A DNA stretch of 64,000 nucleotides, from positions 1 to 64,000 of the IMG/VR virus record IMGVR_UViG_3300035703_000076; one strand, written 5' to 3'. Positions 6,689-14,401 of this stretch are shown here, one piece after another. The position numbers and the translations under genes are program-made. The notes below the pieces were generated by a model. That model made no database searches, was not told the DNA's origin, and worked only from the letters and a program-made list of their open reading frames with translations. Source of the DNA: a virus. Position 1 is the stretch's first letter. Every line of letters begins with the position of its first letter.

Positions 6689-6898
6689 TTACTCAATCAA
6701 TAAATTATATTCGGATAGGTACTCTCGTATCTTCTCCCTGCTATCTTGATAGGCAATATACATATCTTCTGGCAGAGTCTCATACTTGAGTTTGCCTCGT
6801 AAATACTGGTCATATTCAAATATAGCCGCAGCATACTTACTGCCATTAATTGCTAATTGTGCTTCTTCAATCGTGTCAAATTCTATGACTATTTTCAT
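6689..6898 (-). CDS. Hypothetical 69-aa phage protein
   Basis: MKIVIEFDTIEEAQLAING... followed by an aromatic helix (KYAAAIFEYDQYLRGKLKY) resembles a small conserved type in phage early regions, but no function is known to me. It lies just before attC-like site A and only 24 nt after the 117-aa gene, with no core site upstream, so it may be resident rather than a cassette. Confidence 0.55.
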   Translation of the reverse strand: MKIVIEFDTIEEAQLAINGSKYAAAIFEYDQYLRGKLKYETLPEDMYIAYQDSREKIREYLSEYNLLIE

Positions 6899-6922
6899 TT
6901 TAAATAAATTTAAGATTTTCTT

Positions 6923-7276
6923 TTACACCCCATACACCCGAACATTCAACCTTACCTCACCATTTGGCCGCTTCCTTCCAAGGCCAGTTAACTCGTCAAA
7001 AACGGCGTAGATTAAAGCCTTGTCCAAATCGAAGCAATCGGCTGAAAATTGACTTACCTCCATTTTGACAAACCGAAGATTCTTTTCAGGCATGGATGGA
7101 ACGGAATGAAGTTTACCAGGAATCAATCCCTTTTCCTTCATTGTTCTATTCGCCTTGTTCATTGCAAGTTTGAGAAATGCTTTTCTAGCTTCGGCAGAAT
7201 GGATTTCAATTTGTTTGCGGTGCTGCTCGATTTGGTCTAATCGGTAGTTAAGGATGGTTTCGTAGTTTTGGAGCAT
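6923..7276 (-). CDS. Hypothetical 117-aa early protein
   Basis: A helical N-terminal half (MLQNYETILNYRLDQIEQHR) and a strand-rich C-terminal half ending NVRVYGV. No catalytic motif recognised. Three nt downstream of the 110-aa gene, within a tightly packed early operon. Confidence 0.6.
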   Translation of the reverse strand: MLQNYETILNYRLDQIEQHRKQIEIHSAEARKAFLKLAMNKANRTMKEKGLIPGKLHSVPSMPEKNLRFVKMEVSQFSADCFDLDKALIYAVFDELTGLGRKRPNGEVRLNVRVYGV

Positions 7277-7278
7277 GG

Positions 7279-7611
7279 TTAAAGATTTATTATTTCTCCT
7301 GATTCTGTTTTGTAATTAAACTTAAATCCATCGTTTACGAAGTTTCGCACAAGCGATGGGCTTGAAAAAACCTTGCCATTTTTTATGCAATTTGAAATAT
7401 CTTCAATGGTTGCTCGCCCAAACTCGTAACTGTTTCCATGTAAGGTGAAAGTATCGCTTTCTCGGTCAAGCGACCACCAACCGCCACCTTTTACGTTATT
7501 TTTGTTCGTAACAAGTTGTTTGTGATAGGTGCATTTCGCCAATATCAAACAATCCCCATGTTCTTCGTCAGTTTCGATAATAAATTTTGTAAAAACGTCC
7601 ATTTTCTTCAA
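7279..7611 (-). CDS. Hypothetical 110-aa early protein
   Basis: Contains HKQLVTNKNNVKGGGWWSLD and a C-terminal helical segment. No family assigned. It may start at 7611 (MKKMDVF) or 7602 (MDVF); 7611 leaves a 3-nt gap to the preceding gene. Confidence 0.6.
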   Translation of the reverse strand: MKKMDVFTKFIIETDEEHGDCLILAKCTYHKQLVTNKNNVKGGGWWSLDRESDTFTLHGNSYEFGRATIEDISNCIKNGKVFSSPSLVRNFVNDGFKFNYKTESGEIINL

Positions 7612-7614
7612 TTT

Positions 7615-7863
7615 TTATTTGTGGTTATTTTTTGCAATTTGATTCAATACTTCAACGTGTTCGGCTGTCAATTCAAACTCATCCCAAGCCCCGTACCTGC
7701 ATTTGTAGCCGAAAAGGTACTTTAGGGCGTACTTTAATCGGTGAAAAAACGGCCTCGGTGCTAAGTGGATTTGAAGGTAAGTTGTGTTGTCGTCCTCGTC
7801 ATGGTTGACAATGATTTGATGCTCGGTTGAGTAACAATTGCAGATTAAGATTTGTGGGTGCAT
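7615..7863 (-). CDS. Hypothetical 82-aa early protein
   Basis: MHPQILICNCYSTEHQIIV..., rich in His and aromatic residues, with a possible beta-hairpin N-terminus. Function unknown. Three nt after the YqaJ gene. Confidence 0.6.
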   Translation of the reverse strand: MHPQILICNCYSTEHQIIVNHDEDDNTTYLQIHLAPRPFFHRLKYALKYLFGYKCRYGAWDEFELTAEHVEVLNQIAKNNHK

Positions 7864-7866
7864 GGT

Positions 7867-8784
7867 TTACTTCTCCTTCAATGGTTTAAACAAAAACTTC
7901 CTTGGTGTGGTCGAAGGAACTGAACATTCCTCAACGATTTCGGGGTAGGTTTCCTTCAATTTCTTGCTGTCTAATTTCGTTGTTTCTTCCCCTCCCTTCC
8001 AAGTGAACAATGGCTTTCCTTCTTTGCTTAAAATAACCTCATTTTCAAGCATCTTCATCTTGATAGTTTCCTCAATCGTTTCCTTCTCGCTTTCAAGCCT
8101 TGTCAATTCTTTTCGTACATTCCCAAGGGCTTTGTGTAGTTCAACGATTCCATCATCCGCAACAATTGACTTGGCGTTGCTTTTCGGAAACATTTCAAGC
8201 ACGTCCTCTGCGTTTTTCGGTTCGGGTGCAACATCAGTCAAAACGTGGTTGTGCCAAAAGTTCCTTGCCGATTCAAGTTGTTCCTCAAACAAATCTTCTT
8301 GGAACGTCCATTGCATACTTCCGATTGAACTACCACTTTTAAGGTAGAAAATGATTCCTGTTTTTAGGCCGCAAATGCCCAACTCCCAATTGATTTGCTC
8401 AATCCAATAAACGGGAATGTCATCAACCGATTCAATTCTTTGCTGGGTGTTTTTGAGGGAAATAATTACTTCCTCGTAATCCAATCGGGCAAAGGCATCA
8501 GGAACGGCAACAATACCGATTTCCTTGGTGAACATTTCCTTGTTAAGCCTTTCATGGGTTAATCGAACAACCCCGCCTTCTTGGTTGATTTTTTCAACCC
8601 CCATTTGAAGGATAAATGGTTCAATTTTGATTCCAATAAGTTGCTTTTCGGAAAGTTCACCTTTTGTGGCTTTGCCCGTTTTTTGTTGCCAGATTTGGAA
8701 GGGGGTAACGTAATCGTTAAACCCCCTGATTGCGGCAATGTCGGAACCTCCAATGCCGTGTGCTTTGATGTTTGATTTTTCCAT
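7867..8784 (-). CDS. YqaJ-like viral recombinase exonuclease
   Basis: 305 aa with YqaJ/lambda-exonuclease family marks: GGSD at residues 12-15, Glu55 in GIKIEPF, PDA at 95-97 and QINWELGICGLKTG at 130-142. The C-terminal ~90 residues hold a coiled coil (RKELTRLESEKETIEE). This enzyme resects double-stranded ends for single-strand annealing; the SSB-like and NinB genes lie immediately upstream in the same operon. The usual E-x-K metal motif reads S109-L110-K111, so the family Glu is replaced by Ser and activity may be altered. Confidence 0.85.
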   Translation of the reverse strand: MEKSNIKAHGIGGSDIAAIRGFNDYVTPFQIWQQKTGKATKGELSEKQLIGIKIEPFILQMGVEKINQEGGVVRLTHERLNKEMFTKEIGIVAVPDAFARLDYEEVIISLKNTQQRIESVDDIPVYWIEQINWELGICGLKTGIIFYLKSGSSIGSMQWTFQEDLFEEQLESARNFWHNHVLTDVAPEPKNAEDVLEMFPKSNAKSIVADDGIVELHKALGNVRKELTRLESEKETIEETIKMKMLENEVILSKEGKPLFTWKGGEETTKLDSKKLKETYPEIVEECSVPSTTPRKFLFKPLKEK

Positions 8785-8786
8785 GA

Positions 8787-9425
8787 TTAGAAAGGTAAAG
8801 AAGTGTCTTCGTCCTCAGCCGCTGGATATTGGTTGTTTGAAATGTGAGTTTCGGCAGGGCTTGTTAGTTTTGCGTACTGCTCCGAAGATTTGATTTTGTC
8901 CTTGATAAAGTCTGGCAAAGATTCAAATTTGGCTTTGTCAAAGTTGTCAAGTTCAAAAACAAAGGTTGGATTAACTTGTGGTGGACACTCCATACCTTTA
9001 ATCATTGGTGAAACAGAAGCGATTTCGTTGTAAACAACAGAAGGGTCTTTTGCTCCTGGTTTCTCAATGATGTTAAGCATACAAGCAACTCCAAGAAGCT
9101 TTGTGATGTCGAACGATTTTGCTTCCGCCTCGGTGAAATCTTTGCCCCTCCAAGAAGCAAGCATCTTGCGAAGTGTTGCTTTCTCATTCATTGACAAAGT
9201 GTATTCCTTGGAAATCACACAAGGCTGTTCACCTTTGTCCTCGTTAAACACTTTCTTTTCGGTTGGAAGTTCCCATCCGATTCTCACTTTGTGAAGAAGT
9301 TTTTCTTCGCCTTGGAAGCTTTCTTTGATTGTTCCAAGTTCAATCATTTGGTAACACCTTGCAAGGTAGTTGCCTGATGGGATTAATTCTCTTTTAACCC
9401 CTTTGTTGGTTGCGTTGATAGCCAT
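8787..9425 (-). CDS. SSB-like / DUF669-type single-strand-binding protein
   Basis: 212 aa. The strand-rich core (SGNYLARCYQMIELGTIKE, KVRIGWELPTE, ISKEYTLSMNEKATLRKML) resembles DUF669-type proteins that accompany phage recombination nucleases. It ends in the acidic tail AAEDEDTSLPF, very like the -DDDIPF tip of bacterial SSB that docks partner proteins. A role coating ssDNA for the neighbouring nuclease is inferred. It abuts the YqaJ gene with a 2-nt gap. Confidence 0.75.
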   Translation of the reverse strand: MAINATNKGVKRELIPSGNYLARCYQMIELGTIKESFQGEEKLLHKVRIGWELPTEKKVFNEDKGEQPCVISKEYTLSMNEKATLRKMLASWRGKDFTEAEAKSFDITKLLGVACMLNIIEKPGAKDPSVVYNEIASVSPMIKGMECPPQVNPTFVFELDNFDKAKFESLPDFIKDKIKSSEQYAKLTSPAETHISNNQYPAAEDEDTSLPF

Positions 9426-9437
9426 TGTTTATTTGAT

Positions 9438-9866
9438 TTAAAAATTAAAGTTTACTTGTTCGTTTGGGTCGGGAATATACACGTTCAATTCCTCCGCCGC
9501 AAATTGTTTGATGTCTGCAAGATACTCCATAAACTGCGAAGTTGTTAGGTTTGAGGTGTGTCCTGTAATAGTTTTCACCTCCCCTGTTGTTTCATTTATC
9601 AAATCTTCTTTGACAAAGGTTTGCTTCATTAGTTCGTGTACTTGCCCGGTTGTTAATTTGTACCCAATTTGATAAAAACCATCTTTGAGGATTGGGTAAA
9701 CTACTCCCCACAGATAGGCGTTTTGTTCGTTGCTTCGTTTTTTACGTTTTCTTTCGATTGTAAGAACTATTTCCTTCCCTTCAAAGGATTTTATCGCTTC
9801 GGTAATTGGCTGTCTATTAGACGAAATTAGGCCGTTAATTACTTTGGTCGGGAAGGATAGTTTCAT
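9438..9866 (-). CDS. NinB-like recombination protein
   Basis: 142 aa. The segment RSNEQNAYLWGVVYPILKDG with later KQTFVKED, ITGHTSNLTTSQFMEYL and AAEELNVYIPDP follows the NinB (lambda Orf) pattern. NinB binds ssDNA and helps load annealing or recombinase proteins. It sits with the nuclease and SSB-like genes, forming a lambda Red-like module with no separate annealing protein recognised. Confidence 0.8.
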   Translation of the reverse strand: MKLSFPTKVINGLISSNRQPITEAIKSFEGKEIVLTIERKRKKRSNEQNAYLWGVVYPILKDGFYQIGYKLTTGQVHELMKQTFVKEDLINETTGEVKTITGHTSNLTTSQFMEYLADIKQFAAEELNVYIPDPNEQVNFNF

Positions 9867-10078
9867 TACGCAATTACGTTTTGATTGAAAACAACATGAC
9901 TCCTGTCAAGTTCTGGATTGCCTCGCTCGTTTACTAAACAGGCTTCAAGTTCAAGTTTAATATCTTCAAGGTTTACAGGTTCAACTTTTCGGATATAAAA
10001 TGTTTCTTTGTCGCCTTGGTTCGCAAGGTCGTAAAATATCTCTACTTGAAATGTTGCTAATGTTTTTAGGCTTTCCAT
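9866..10078 (-). CDS. Hypothetical 70-aa early protein
   Basis: Begins MESLKTLATFQVEIFYDLA; its stop overlaps the NinB start by one nt, so it is co-translated. No family recognised. Confidence 0.6.
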   Translation of the reverse strand: MESLKTLATFQVEIFYDLANQGDKETFYIRKVEPVNLEDIKLELEACLVNERGNPELDRSHVVFNQNVIA

Positions 10079-10083
10079 ATTAT

Positions 10084-10476
10084 TTAGTTCTCGTCAAAGA
10101 AATCTGATAATGATGGTTTCGAGTACCAATTTGAAATAAATCCATTTTCTCCAATATGCAAATCGATATAATCGCCATATTTTCCTGGAATTAATTCATT
10201 TGGAACATAGTCATTTTCAATAGAAGATATGGTATTTCCTTCTGAATCTAAAAGGAAATATGAACCTTCGTCACAAACCTTCATGCTTAAATGACCTTTT
10301 TGACCTTTTGGCCAATCCAAAACTCGCCCTTCGTCAATATTAATAATAGCAGACCACGTATTTCCACTTCTTAATGGGAAATCATTTGGTATATCCTCTT
10401 CTCCATATCTTACAGCTACGTCAACTTTGACCATTACAATTTCAACCTCTTTTTCCGCTTTAATTATTGCTTTCAT
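10084..10476 (-). CDS. Hypothetical 130-aa early protein
   Basis: Strand-rich protein (MKAIIKAEKEVEIVMVKVDVAVRYGEEDIP...) with WSAIINIDEGRVLDWP in the centre and an acidic C-terminus SLSDFFDEN. The pattern recalls small beta proteins common in Bacteroidota phage early operons. Function unknown. Confidence 0.65.
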   Translation of the reverse strand: MKAIIKAEKEVEIVMVKVDVAVRYGEEDIPNDFPLRSGNTWSAIINIDEGRVLDWPKGQKGHLSMKVCDEGSYFLLDSEGNTISSIENDYVPNELIPGKYGDYIDLHIGENGFISNWYSKPSLSDFFDEN

Positions 10477-10499
10477 TTTATTATTGATTTTTAATTGAT

Positions 10500-10811
10500 T
10501 TACTTTTCCCTGTTGTCGTATCTTACAACTGCTGCGCTTTCCCTTTCACCATCCCCTAATTCAGCATCAACGGCATTTTGCAATTCTTTGATAAACTCGT
10601 TCGGCTTGGCTAATTCAAAGCCTGTTATCTCGTGGCTTGCTGCGTACCTTGCCCCTGTAATATCATCGACGTAGCCTTCATTGGTTGAAACTGATACTTC
10701 AAGGTCAACCACTACCGAAATGGTTATGGTGTCATCTTTTCTTTGCGGGGTTCGGCCAAATGTGGCCTGACTTGCTGCGGCAATTGCAGCCTTGATTTGT
10801 TCTGATTTCAT
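10500..10811 (-). CDS. Hypothetical 103-aa protein, first gene behind promoter P2
   Basis: Starts MKSEQIKAAIAAASQATFG; no domain known. It is the first gene after promoter P2 and probably heads the operon carrying NinB, SSB-like and YqaJ genes. Confidence 0.65.
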   Translation of the reverse strand: MKSEQIKAAIAAASQATFGRTPQRKDDTITISVVVDLEVSVSTNEGYVDDITGARYAASHEITGFELAKPNEFIKELQNAVDAELGDGERESAAVVRYDNREK

Positions 10812-10821
10812 CGCTTAAATG

Positions 10822-10870
10822 TTGTTATTGACTCTGCGAAAATAGTAAATATTTTGATTGGAGTACAGAA
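10822..10870 (-). promoter_or_regulatory. Early promoter P2 with GTCAATAACAA element
   Basis: On the minus strand TTTCTG is followed by 21 nt, TATTTTCG (10837-10844, one mismatch from TAnnTTTG), 4 nt and GTCAATAACAA (10822-10832). The upstream AATAATTAAACA-type stretch is shared with P1. Confidence 0.65.
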
Positions 10871-10902
10871 ATTGTTTAATTATTTTTCATGGCGCAAATA
10901 AG

Positions 10903-11172
10903 TTAGGCGCAACTAATAAGAACCGCAGATTTGAGATTGCTTGCACCATCTGACGGGTCGATAAACATTCCATAATTAAAATACAGGTTGTTCTTAGTTT
11001 GCAAAATAATTTCCTTCGTCCTTGTTTTTACTTCGACAATTTCAAATACTTTAAACCTGAATGACCTCCTTGGGTGGTCGTGCATATCTCTATGAAATTC
11101 ACAAGCCAATAAATCGCCCTTTTCCAAGCCTTCAAAGTCTGCTATTGTTTTTAACTCTTTTGTCGTTATCAT
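10903..11172 (-). CDS. Hypothetical 89-aa protein
   Basis: MITTKELKTIADFEGLEKGD... with a basic HDHPRRSFRFK segment in a likely small beta-barrel. No function assigned. It ends just upstream of P2. Confidence 0.6.
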   Translation of the reverse strand: MITTKELKTIADFEGLEKGDLLACEFHRDMHDHPRRSFRFKVFEIVEVKTRTKEIILQTKNNLYFNYGMFIDPSDGASNLKSAVLISCA

Positions 11173-11222
11173 TTCTTTTTCAAATTATTCCCCTGCCGAA
11201 AAGCCGCCCAGCAGGATAGCGG

Positions 11223-11272
11223 TTAGTTGGTTTCATTCAAAATTAGCCTTCCATCGAGGGTAAACATTGGGG
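11223..11272 (-). pseudogene. Remnant of a second copy of the 163-aa gene
   Basis: About 40 bp (CATTCAAAATTAGCCTTCCA onward) repeat, with few changes, the 3' end of the gene at 12408-12899. In frame it reads PMFTLDGRLILNETN and then stop, against PMFTLDGRLILND in the intact gene. It follows the stop of the 59-aa gene, so it is probably scar DNA from a duplication or recombination. Confidence 0.5.
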
Positions 11273-11452
11273 TTAATCTGAAACCAACAACTCAATAGAA
11301 ATGTTTGATAAATCTACCCCACACCTTTCATAAATTGCCATTTTCATATCCCATTCAAGGTCTTTTAACTCTTTTGCCTTTTCGTTTTCGTTTTTCCAAT
11401 CTGTGTTCCATTTTTCAACTTCTGATAATTCAATTTTTGCTACAATTTTCAT
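11273..11452 (-). CDS. Hypothetical 59-aa protein
   Basis: Starts MKIVAKIELSEVEKWNTDWK and is mostly one charged helix, ending SIELLVSD. No family recognised; strand and spacing match its neighbours. Confidence 0.55.
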   Translation of the reverse strand: MKIVAKIELSEVEKWNTDWKNENEKAKELKDLEWDMKMAIYERCGVDLSNISIELLVSD

Positions 11453-11479
11453 TTTTTTTTGTATGTTTTTAAAATATTA

Positions 11480-11899
11480 CTATCTGCTTTCCATATCGAA
11501 AATCAACTTTGCCTCTATTGACTTCATCAGTTCTTTTATCGCCCCTTCTTTTGTTCCAGATTCGGCAACCATACCTTCTACTCCAACAAGTTCTGCCGTC
11601 CAAGAATGAAATTTACCATACGCCGTATCGGTTTTAATTTCTTGAAATTTAATATCTAATTTTGGGAGTGCTTTGTTTGTTTTTGGCACGTGCTGACTTA
11701 ATTTTTCCACTACCAATGCAAGGGTAGTAGACGGCAACCTTAACGCATTAACGATGCACCAATTAGCAATTTCTGAATTTTGGTTAGGCAGTAAAATAGT
11801 TCTGCAAATTGCCACTATTTCGGAAAGTTGCGTTTCGGTCAAATTAAGGCCGTACTCAAATTCCATGTGTTTAAAAAGTGTTTGATTTTCTGATGCCAT
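11480..11899 (-). CDS. Hypothetical 139-aa protein
   Basis: I chose the ATG at 11899 (MASENQTLFKHMEFEYG) over 11947 because an upstream gene ends at 11905. The N-terminal half is helical; the C-terminal half (FHSWTAELVGVEGMVAESGT...) could be a small alpha/beta domain. Unknown function. Confidence 0.6.
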   Translation of the reverse strand: MASENQTLFKHMEFEYGLNLTETQLSEIVAICRTILLPNQNSEIANWCIVNALRLPSTTLALVVEKLSQHVPKTNKALPKLDIKFQEIKTDTAYGKFHSWTAELVGVEGMVAESGTKEGAIKELMKSIEAKLIFDMESR

Positions 11900-11904
11900 T
11901 GGGT

Positions 11905-12084
11905 TTATTTTTTGCTTGTTAAATGATAGCTTCCGCAATACGGACATTTGTAAACTCGTTTAGGCTTTTTCGTTGCCAACCTTCGCTGACTTTTTCCGTA
12001 AGCCCTTCCTTGCTTGGAAAAGCTATTAACTACCTTTTGCGCTTGTTCAAATGTATCAAATGAAGTTTTTCCGCAATTAGACAT
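11905..12084 (-). CDS. 59-aa zinc-ribbon protein
   Basis: Reads MSNCGKTSFDTFEQAQKVVN... and ends KRVYKCPYCGSYHLTSKK. The CPYCxxYH end is a typical single zinc knuckle (CxxC...H) found in many small phage proteins; a nucleic-acid-binding role is inferred. It overlaps the next gene upstream by 8 nt. Confidence 0.65.
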   Translation of the reverse strand: MSNCGKTSFDTFEQAQKVVNSFSKQGRAYGKSQRRLATKKPKRVYKCPYCGSYHLTSKK

Positions 12085-12415
12085 TATCTACCTCCTTTGC
12101 CTGGGTTCGTATTTCATCAAGGCTTCTCAATATAGAATCTACTCTATCATTTGGGAACTCCTCTCTAATTACCGAAAGCAGTAATTTTACTTCTTCGCAT
12201 TTCACATAAAAATCAAATGCCAATCTTTGGTTTTCCGTAGGGTTTTGAATTTCCTTGAATCGTCGAATATTTAGGTCGATTTCGTGGATTCGAATAAGGG
12301 CTGCAACCTTTGGAATAAGTTTCGATTTGTCAAAGTATGGTTCGTTTTCAATTGCTTCAATTATCTTGGTCGCAATGAAAATAGGCGATTGGGTTTTTAT
12401 ATCTCGTTTAGCCAT
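12077..12415 (-). CDS. Hypothetical 112-aa protein
   Basis: The start at 12415 (MAKRDIKTQSPIFIATK) is preferred because ATGGCTAA overlaps the stop of the preceding gene, indicating coupling. All-helical with a Leu-rich C-terminal half. No family recognised. Confidence 0.6.
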   Translation of the reverse strand: MAKRDIKTQSPIFIATKIIEAIENEPYFDKSKLIPKVAALIRIHEIDLNIRRFKEIQNPTENQRLAFDFYVKCEEVKLLLSVIREEFPNDRVDSILRSLDEIRTQAKEVDNV

Positions 12416-12899
12416 TGTTATTATCATTCAAAATTAGCCTTCCATCAAGGGTGAACATTGGGGCGGCCTCGTCGTGGATTAGACACCTGTTCCATTTAGC
12501 GGATTTAACGATTACAGGGATAGGGCTGTGCATTTTTGCAACTTTTTCCAAGTCCTTAATCGCTTGCTTGCAGTCCTTTTCGAAATATGGCCGAACTGCT
12601 AAGCCTCGGTCTTTCATTGTGGATTGGTTTTCCTCGGTTCCGTTCCAAAGTTGCTCAAGCTGTCTAATGCGTTCTAATCGCTCGGAAACGATGAAGGTGT
12701 GGAAATGGTCAATGAAGATGTACTCGAAGCCTATATCTAAGGCAATGCATAGATTAATGAACTTAAAGCCAAGGGTTCGGTTTGCCAAATTGAAAACTCG
12801 TTCAACTCGTTTTGGCGTGGTCGGTTTCTTGTTTAAAAGCCTGTTTGCTTCTTCGGGTTTGTAAAGGAACAGGCGGTCGGGGTAGGTGTCGGATAGCAT
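12408..12899 (-). CDS. Hypothetical 163-aa protein
   Basis: Contains KPTTPKRVERVFNLANRTLG and IDHFHTFIVSERLERIRQLE and ends PMFTLDGRLILNDNNNG. No known motif. A remnant of its 3' end is found at 11223-11272. Confidence 0.6.
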   Translation of the reverse strand: MLSDTYPDRLFLYKPEEANRLLNKKPTTPKRVERVFNLANRTLGFKFINLCIALDIGFEYIFIDHFHTFIVSERLERIRQLEQLWNGTEENQSTMKDRGLAVRPYFEKDCKQAIKDLEKVAKMHSPIPVIVKSAKWNRCLIHDEAAPMFTLDGRLILNDNNNG

Positions 12900-12913
12900 A
12901 GTTTCTCTTGATT

Positions 12914-13057
12914 TTAGTGGTTATTTCCCAAATATTCCCAAACCTTAACTAAGGATGGCCAGGCTACGTTGACAATCAAACCTGCAACGTAAACAATTGC
13001 CATCCAAGATACGGCAAGTAATAGGAATCGGCAAATGCCGTGGGTTCGGGCTTTCAT
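12914..13057 (-). CDS. 47-aa single-pass membrane protein
   Basis: MKARTHGICRF is followed by a hydrophobic stretch (LLLAVSWMAIVYVAGLIV), then VNVAWPSLVKVWEYLG. One membrane helix with a positive N-terminus. ATGA overlap with the 33-aa gene upstream couples the two. Possible roles are holin-like, superinfection exclusion or host-membrane modulation; none is proven. Confidence 0.6.
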   Translation of the reverse strand: MKARTHGICRFLLLAVSWMAIVYVAGLIVNVAWPSLVKVWEYLGNNH

Positions 13058-13155
13058 GCGAAGCAAAAATTAATGGTTGATATAATGACTAATAAGCCAA
13101 TAGAAAAGATAATTGCGGCAGCAAGTAGCAGCCTTTTAAGGAGGTTAGGTTTCAT
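13054..13155 (-). CDS. 33-aa membrane micro-protein
   Basis: MKPNLLKRLLLAAAIIFSIG then LLVIISTINFCFA: basic N-terminus and one hydrophobic helix. It lies directly behind promoter P3 and shares an ATGA stop/start overlap with the 47-aa membrane protein, which argues that both are translated. Confidence 0.55.
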   Translation of the reverse strand: MKPNLLKRLLLAAAIIFSIGLLVIISTINFCFA

Positions 13156-13164
13156 TGTTTTAAG

Positions 13165-13187
13165 TTGTTATTGACATTGCAAATGTA
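13165..13187 (-). promoter_or_regulatory. Early promoter P3 with GTCAATAACAA element
   Basis: TACATTTG (13180-13187), 4 nt, then GTCAATAACAA (13165-13175) on the minus strand. A TTG lies about 18 nt upstream. It drives the two tiny membrane proteins and perhaps the genes below. Confidence 0.7.
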
Positions 13188-13194
13188 GTAATTT

Positions 13195-13419
13195 CTAAAT
13201 ATCATCAATATCTTTTCGGATAAAACTTTCGGGGTTTCGGTAAAAATACCCAGCCCTAACCACCACCTCTCTCATTTTGGTTTCGGATAAGATTCCTAAA
13301 GCATAACGGTTTCGGATGTTGTTTCCCCATTGGCTGCTCATCCCGCATCTGCGGTAAAAGTATTTAAAGTTTAAGGTGTAGCAGAAAGCCTGCTCTAAAC
13401 TCATTGTTTCTGTTCTCAT
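13195..13419 (-). CDS. Hypothetical 74-aa protein
   Basis: MRTETMSLEQAFCYTLNFKY... with GMSSQWGNNIRNRYALGILS, a segment that could be a small helix-turn-helix. It ends where P3 begins. Function unknown. Confidence 0.55.
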   Translation of the reverse strand: MRTETMSLEQAFCYTLNFKYFYRRCGMSSQWGNNIRNRYALGILSETKMREVVVRAGYFYRNPESFIRKDIDDI

Positions 13420-13438
13420 TGTTGTTACATTGATTTGA

Positions 13439-14131
13439 TTAAAGTAAATTTTCTTGTTTGTAATAGTTTATTAGATACCACACATTTTGAGGTGTAAACT
13501 CCTTCCCATCGGTTGTTATGTAGCCGCTTCGTTTGTAGCCTAAGCGATTAAGGTTGTAGCTAATTTCCTTTAGAAGATAGTCGGGGTTGGCGGCAATATA
13601 CATTTTGATGTACTCGTATATCTGAACTTTGTTGTTATCCTCCCATACGGCTCTTTTCCTTGCTATTCCTCCATTAACTGCGGCTTCATAGCTTAGGTTT
13701 TCAGGTTTTCCAAGTTTCACTCCATTGGATTTCTTTACTTGCAATGCAGCCTTTGTTCGTTTGCTTATCAGTTCCCTTTCGTGCTGTGCCATCGTTGCGA
13801 AGATGCCAAGGGTTAGGGTGTTGAGGTCGGGCAAATCTAAACAAACAAAGTTAACTGATTCCTTCAAAGTAAACAAAAAAGATACATTTCTACTTAGTCT
13901 GTCTAACTTAGCTATGAGCAAAGTTGCTTCTTTTTGTTTACATTCCTTTATAGCTTGTTCAAGTTGAGGTCGCTTGTCCTTCTTACCCGATTCAACTTCT
14001 GTAAACTCCTGCAATATACGGCCATTATTTTTGGCGTATAAGTTAACAGCTTGCTTTTGTGCTTCCAAACCTAAGCCTGATTCGCCTTGTCGCTTTGTTG
14101 ATACTCGGTAGTATGCAATGTAGGTTTTCAT
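13439..14131 (-). CDS. Serine recombinase / resolvase
   Basis: 230 aa. The catalytic domain of the resolvase/invertase family is clear: YYRVST with nucleophile Ser11, LIAKLDRLSRN at about 71-81, and FATMAQHERELISKRTKAAL. The C-terminal ~80 residues contain a helical DNA-binding region (LLKEISYNLNRLGYKRSGYI). Too small for a large serine integrase, so it is more likely a resolvase (multimer resolution) or invertase. No res site or invertible segment was identified. With the RepL-like gene it supports plasmid-style maintenance. Confidence 0.88.
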   Translation of the reverse strand: MKTYIAYYRVSTKRQGESGLGLEAQKQAVNLYAKNNGRILQEFTEVESGKKDKRPQLEQAIKECKQKEATLLIAKLDRLSRNVSFLFTLKESVNFVCLDLPDLNTLTLGIFATMAQHERELISKRTKAALQVKKSNGVKLGKPENLSYEAAVNGGIARKRAVWEDNNKVQIYEYIKMYIAANPDYLLKEISYNLNRLGYKRSGYITTDGKEFTPQNVWYLINYYKQENLL

Positions 14132-14133
14132 AT

Positions 14134-14370
14134 TTAATTTAGCGTAAAGGATTCCAAGGTTAAGATTTCAAGTTTGGCGAATTGTAGCTGCCAATACATT
14201 CTTCTGACGGCTTTATAATATTCCCAAAATTGTTCCTGTTCCCTTTTCGGCAACTTGAATAATTCGCCCGAATTTATGAAGTTTCTACATTCCGCTTTTT
14301 GGGCGGAAAGTTCGGCAATGGCTTCATCGTTTGAAGTCAAACGACTGATGGTGTCGGTGTGGTAGTACAT
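14134..14370 (-). CDS. Hypothetical 78-aa protein
   Basis: Start taken at 14370 (MYYHTDTISRLTSNDEAIAE) because the longer frame overlaps a better gene. Predicted helical, ending LEILTLESFTLN. Separated by 2 nt from the recombinase start. Confidence 0.55.
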   Translation of the reverse strand: MYYHTDTISRLTSNDEAIAELSAQKAECRNFINSGELFKLPKREQEQFWEYYKAVRRMYWQLQFAKLEILTLESFTLN

Positions 14371-14401
14371 TGTTTGTTGGTTGGTTTTAAAGATTAATGT
14401 T

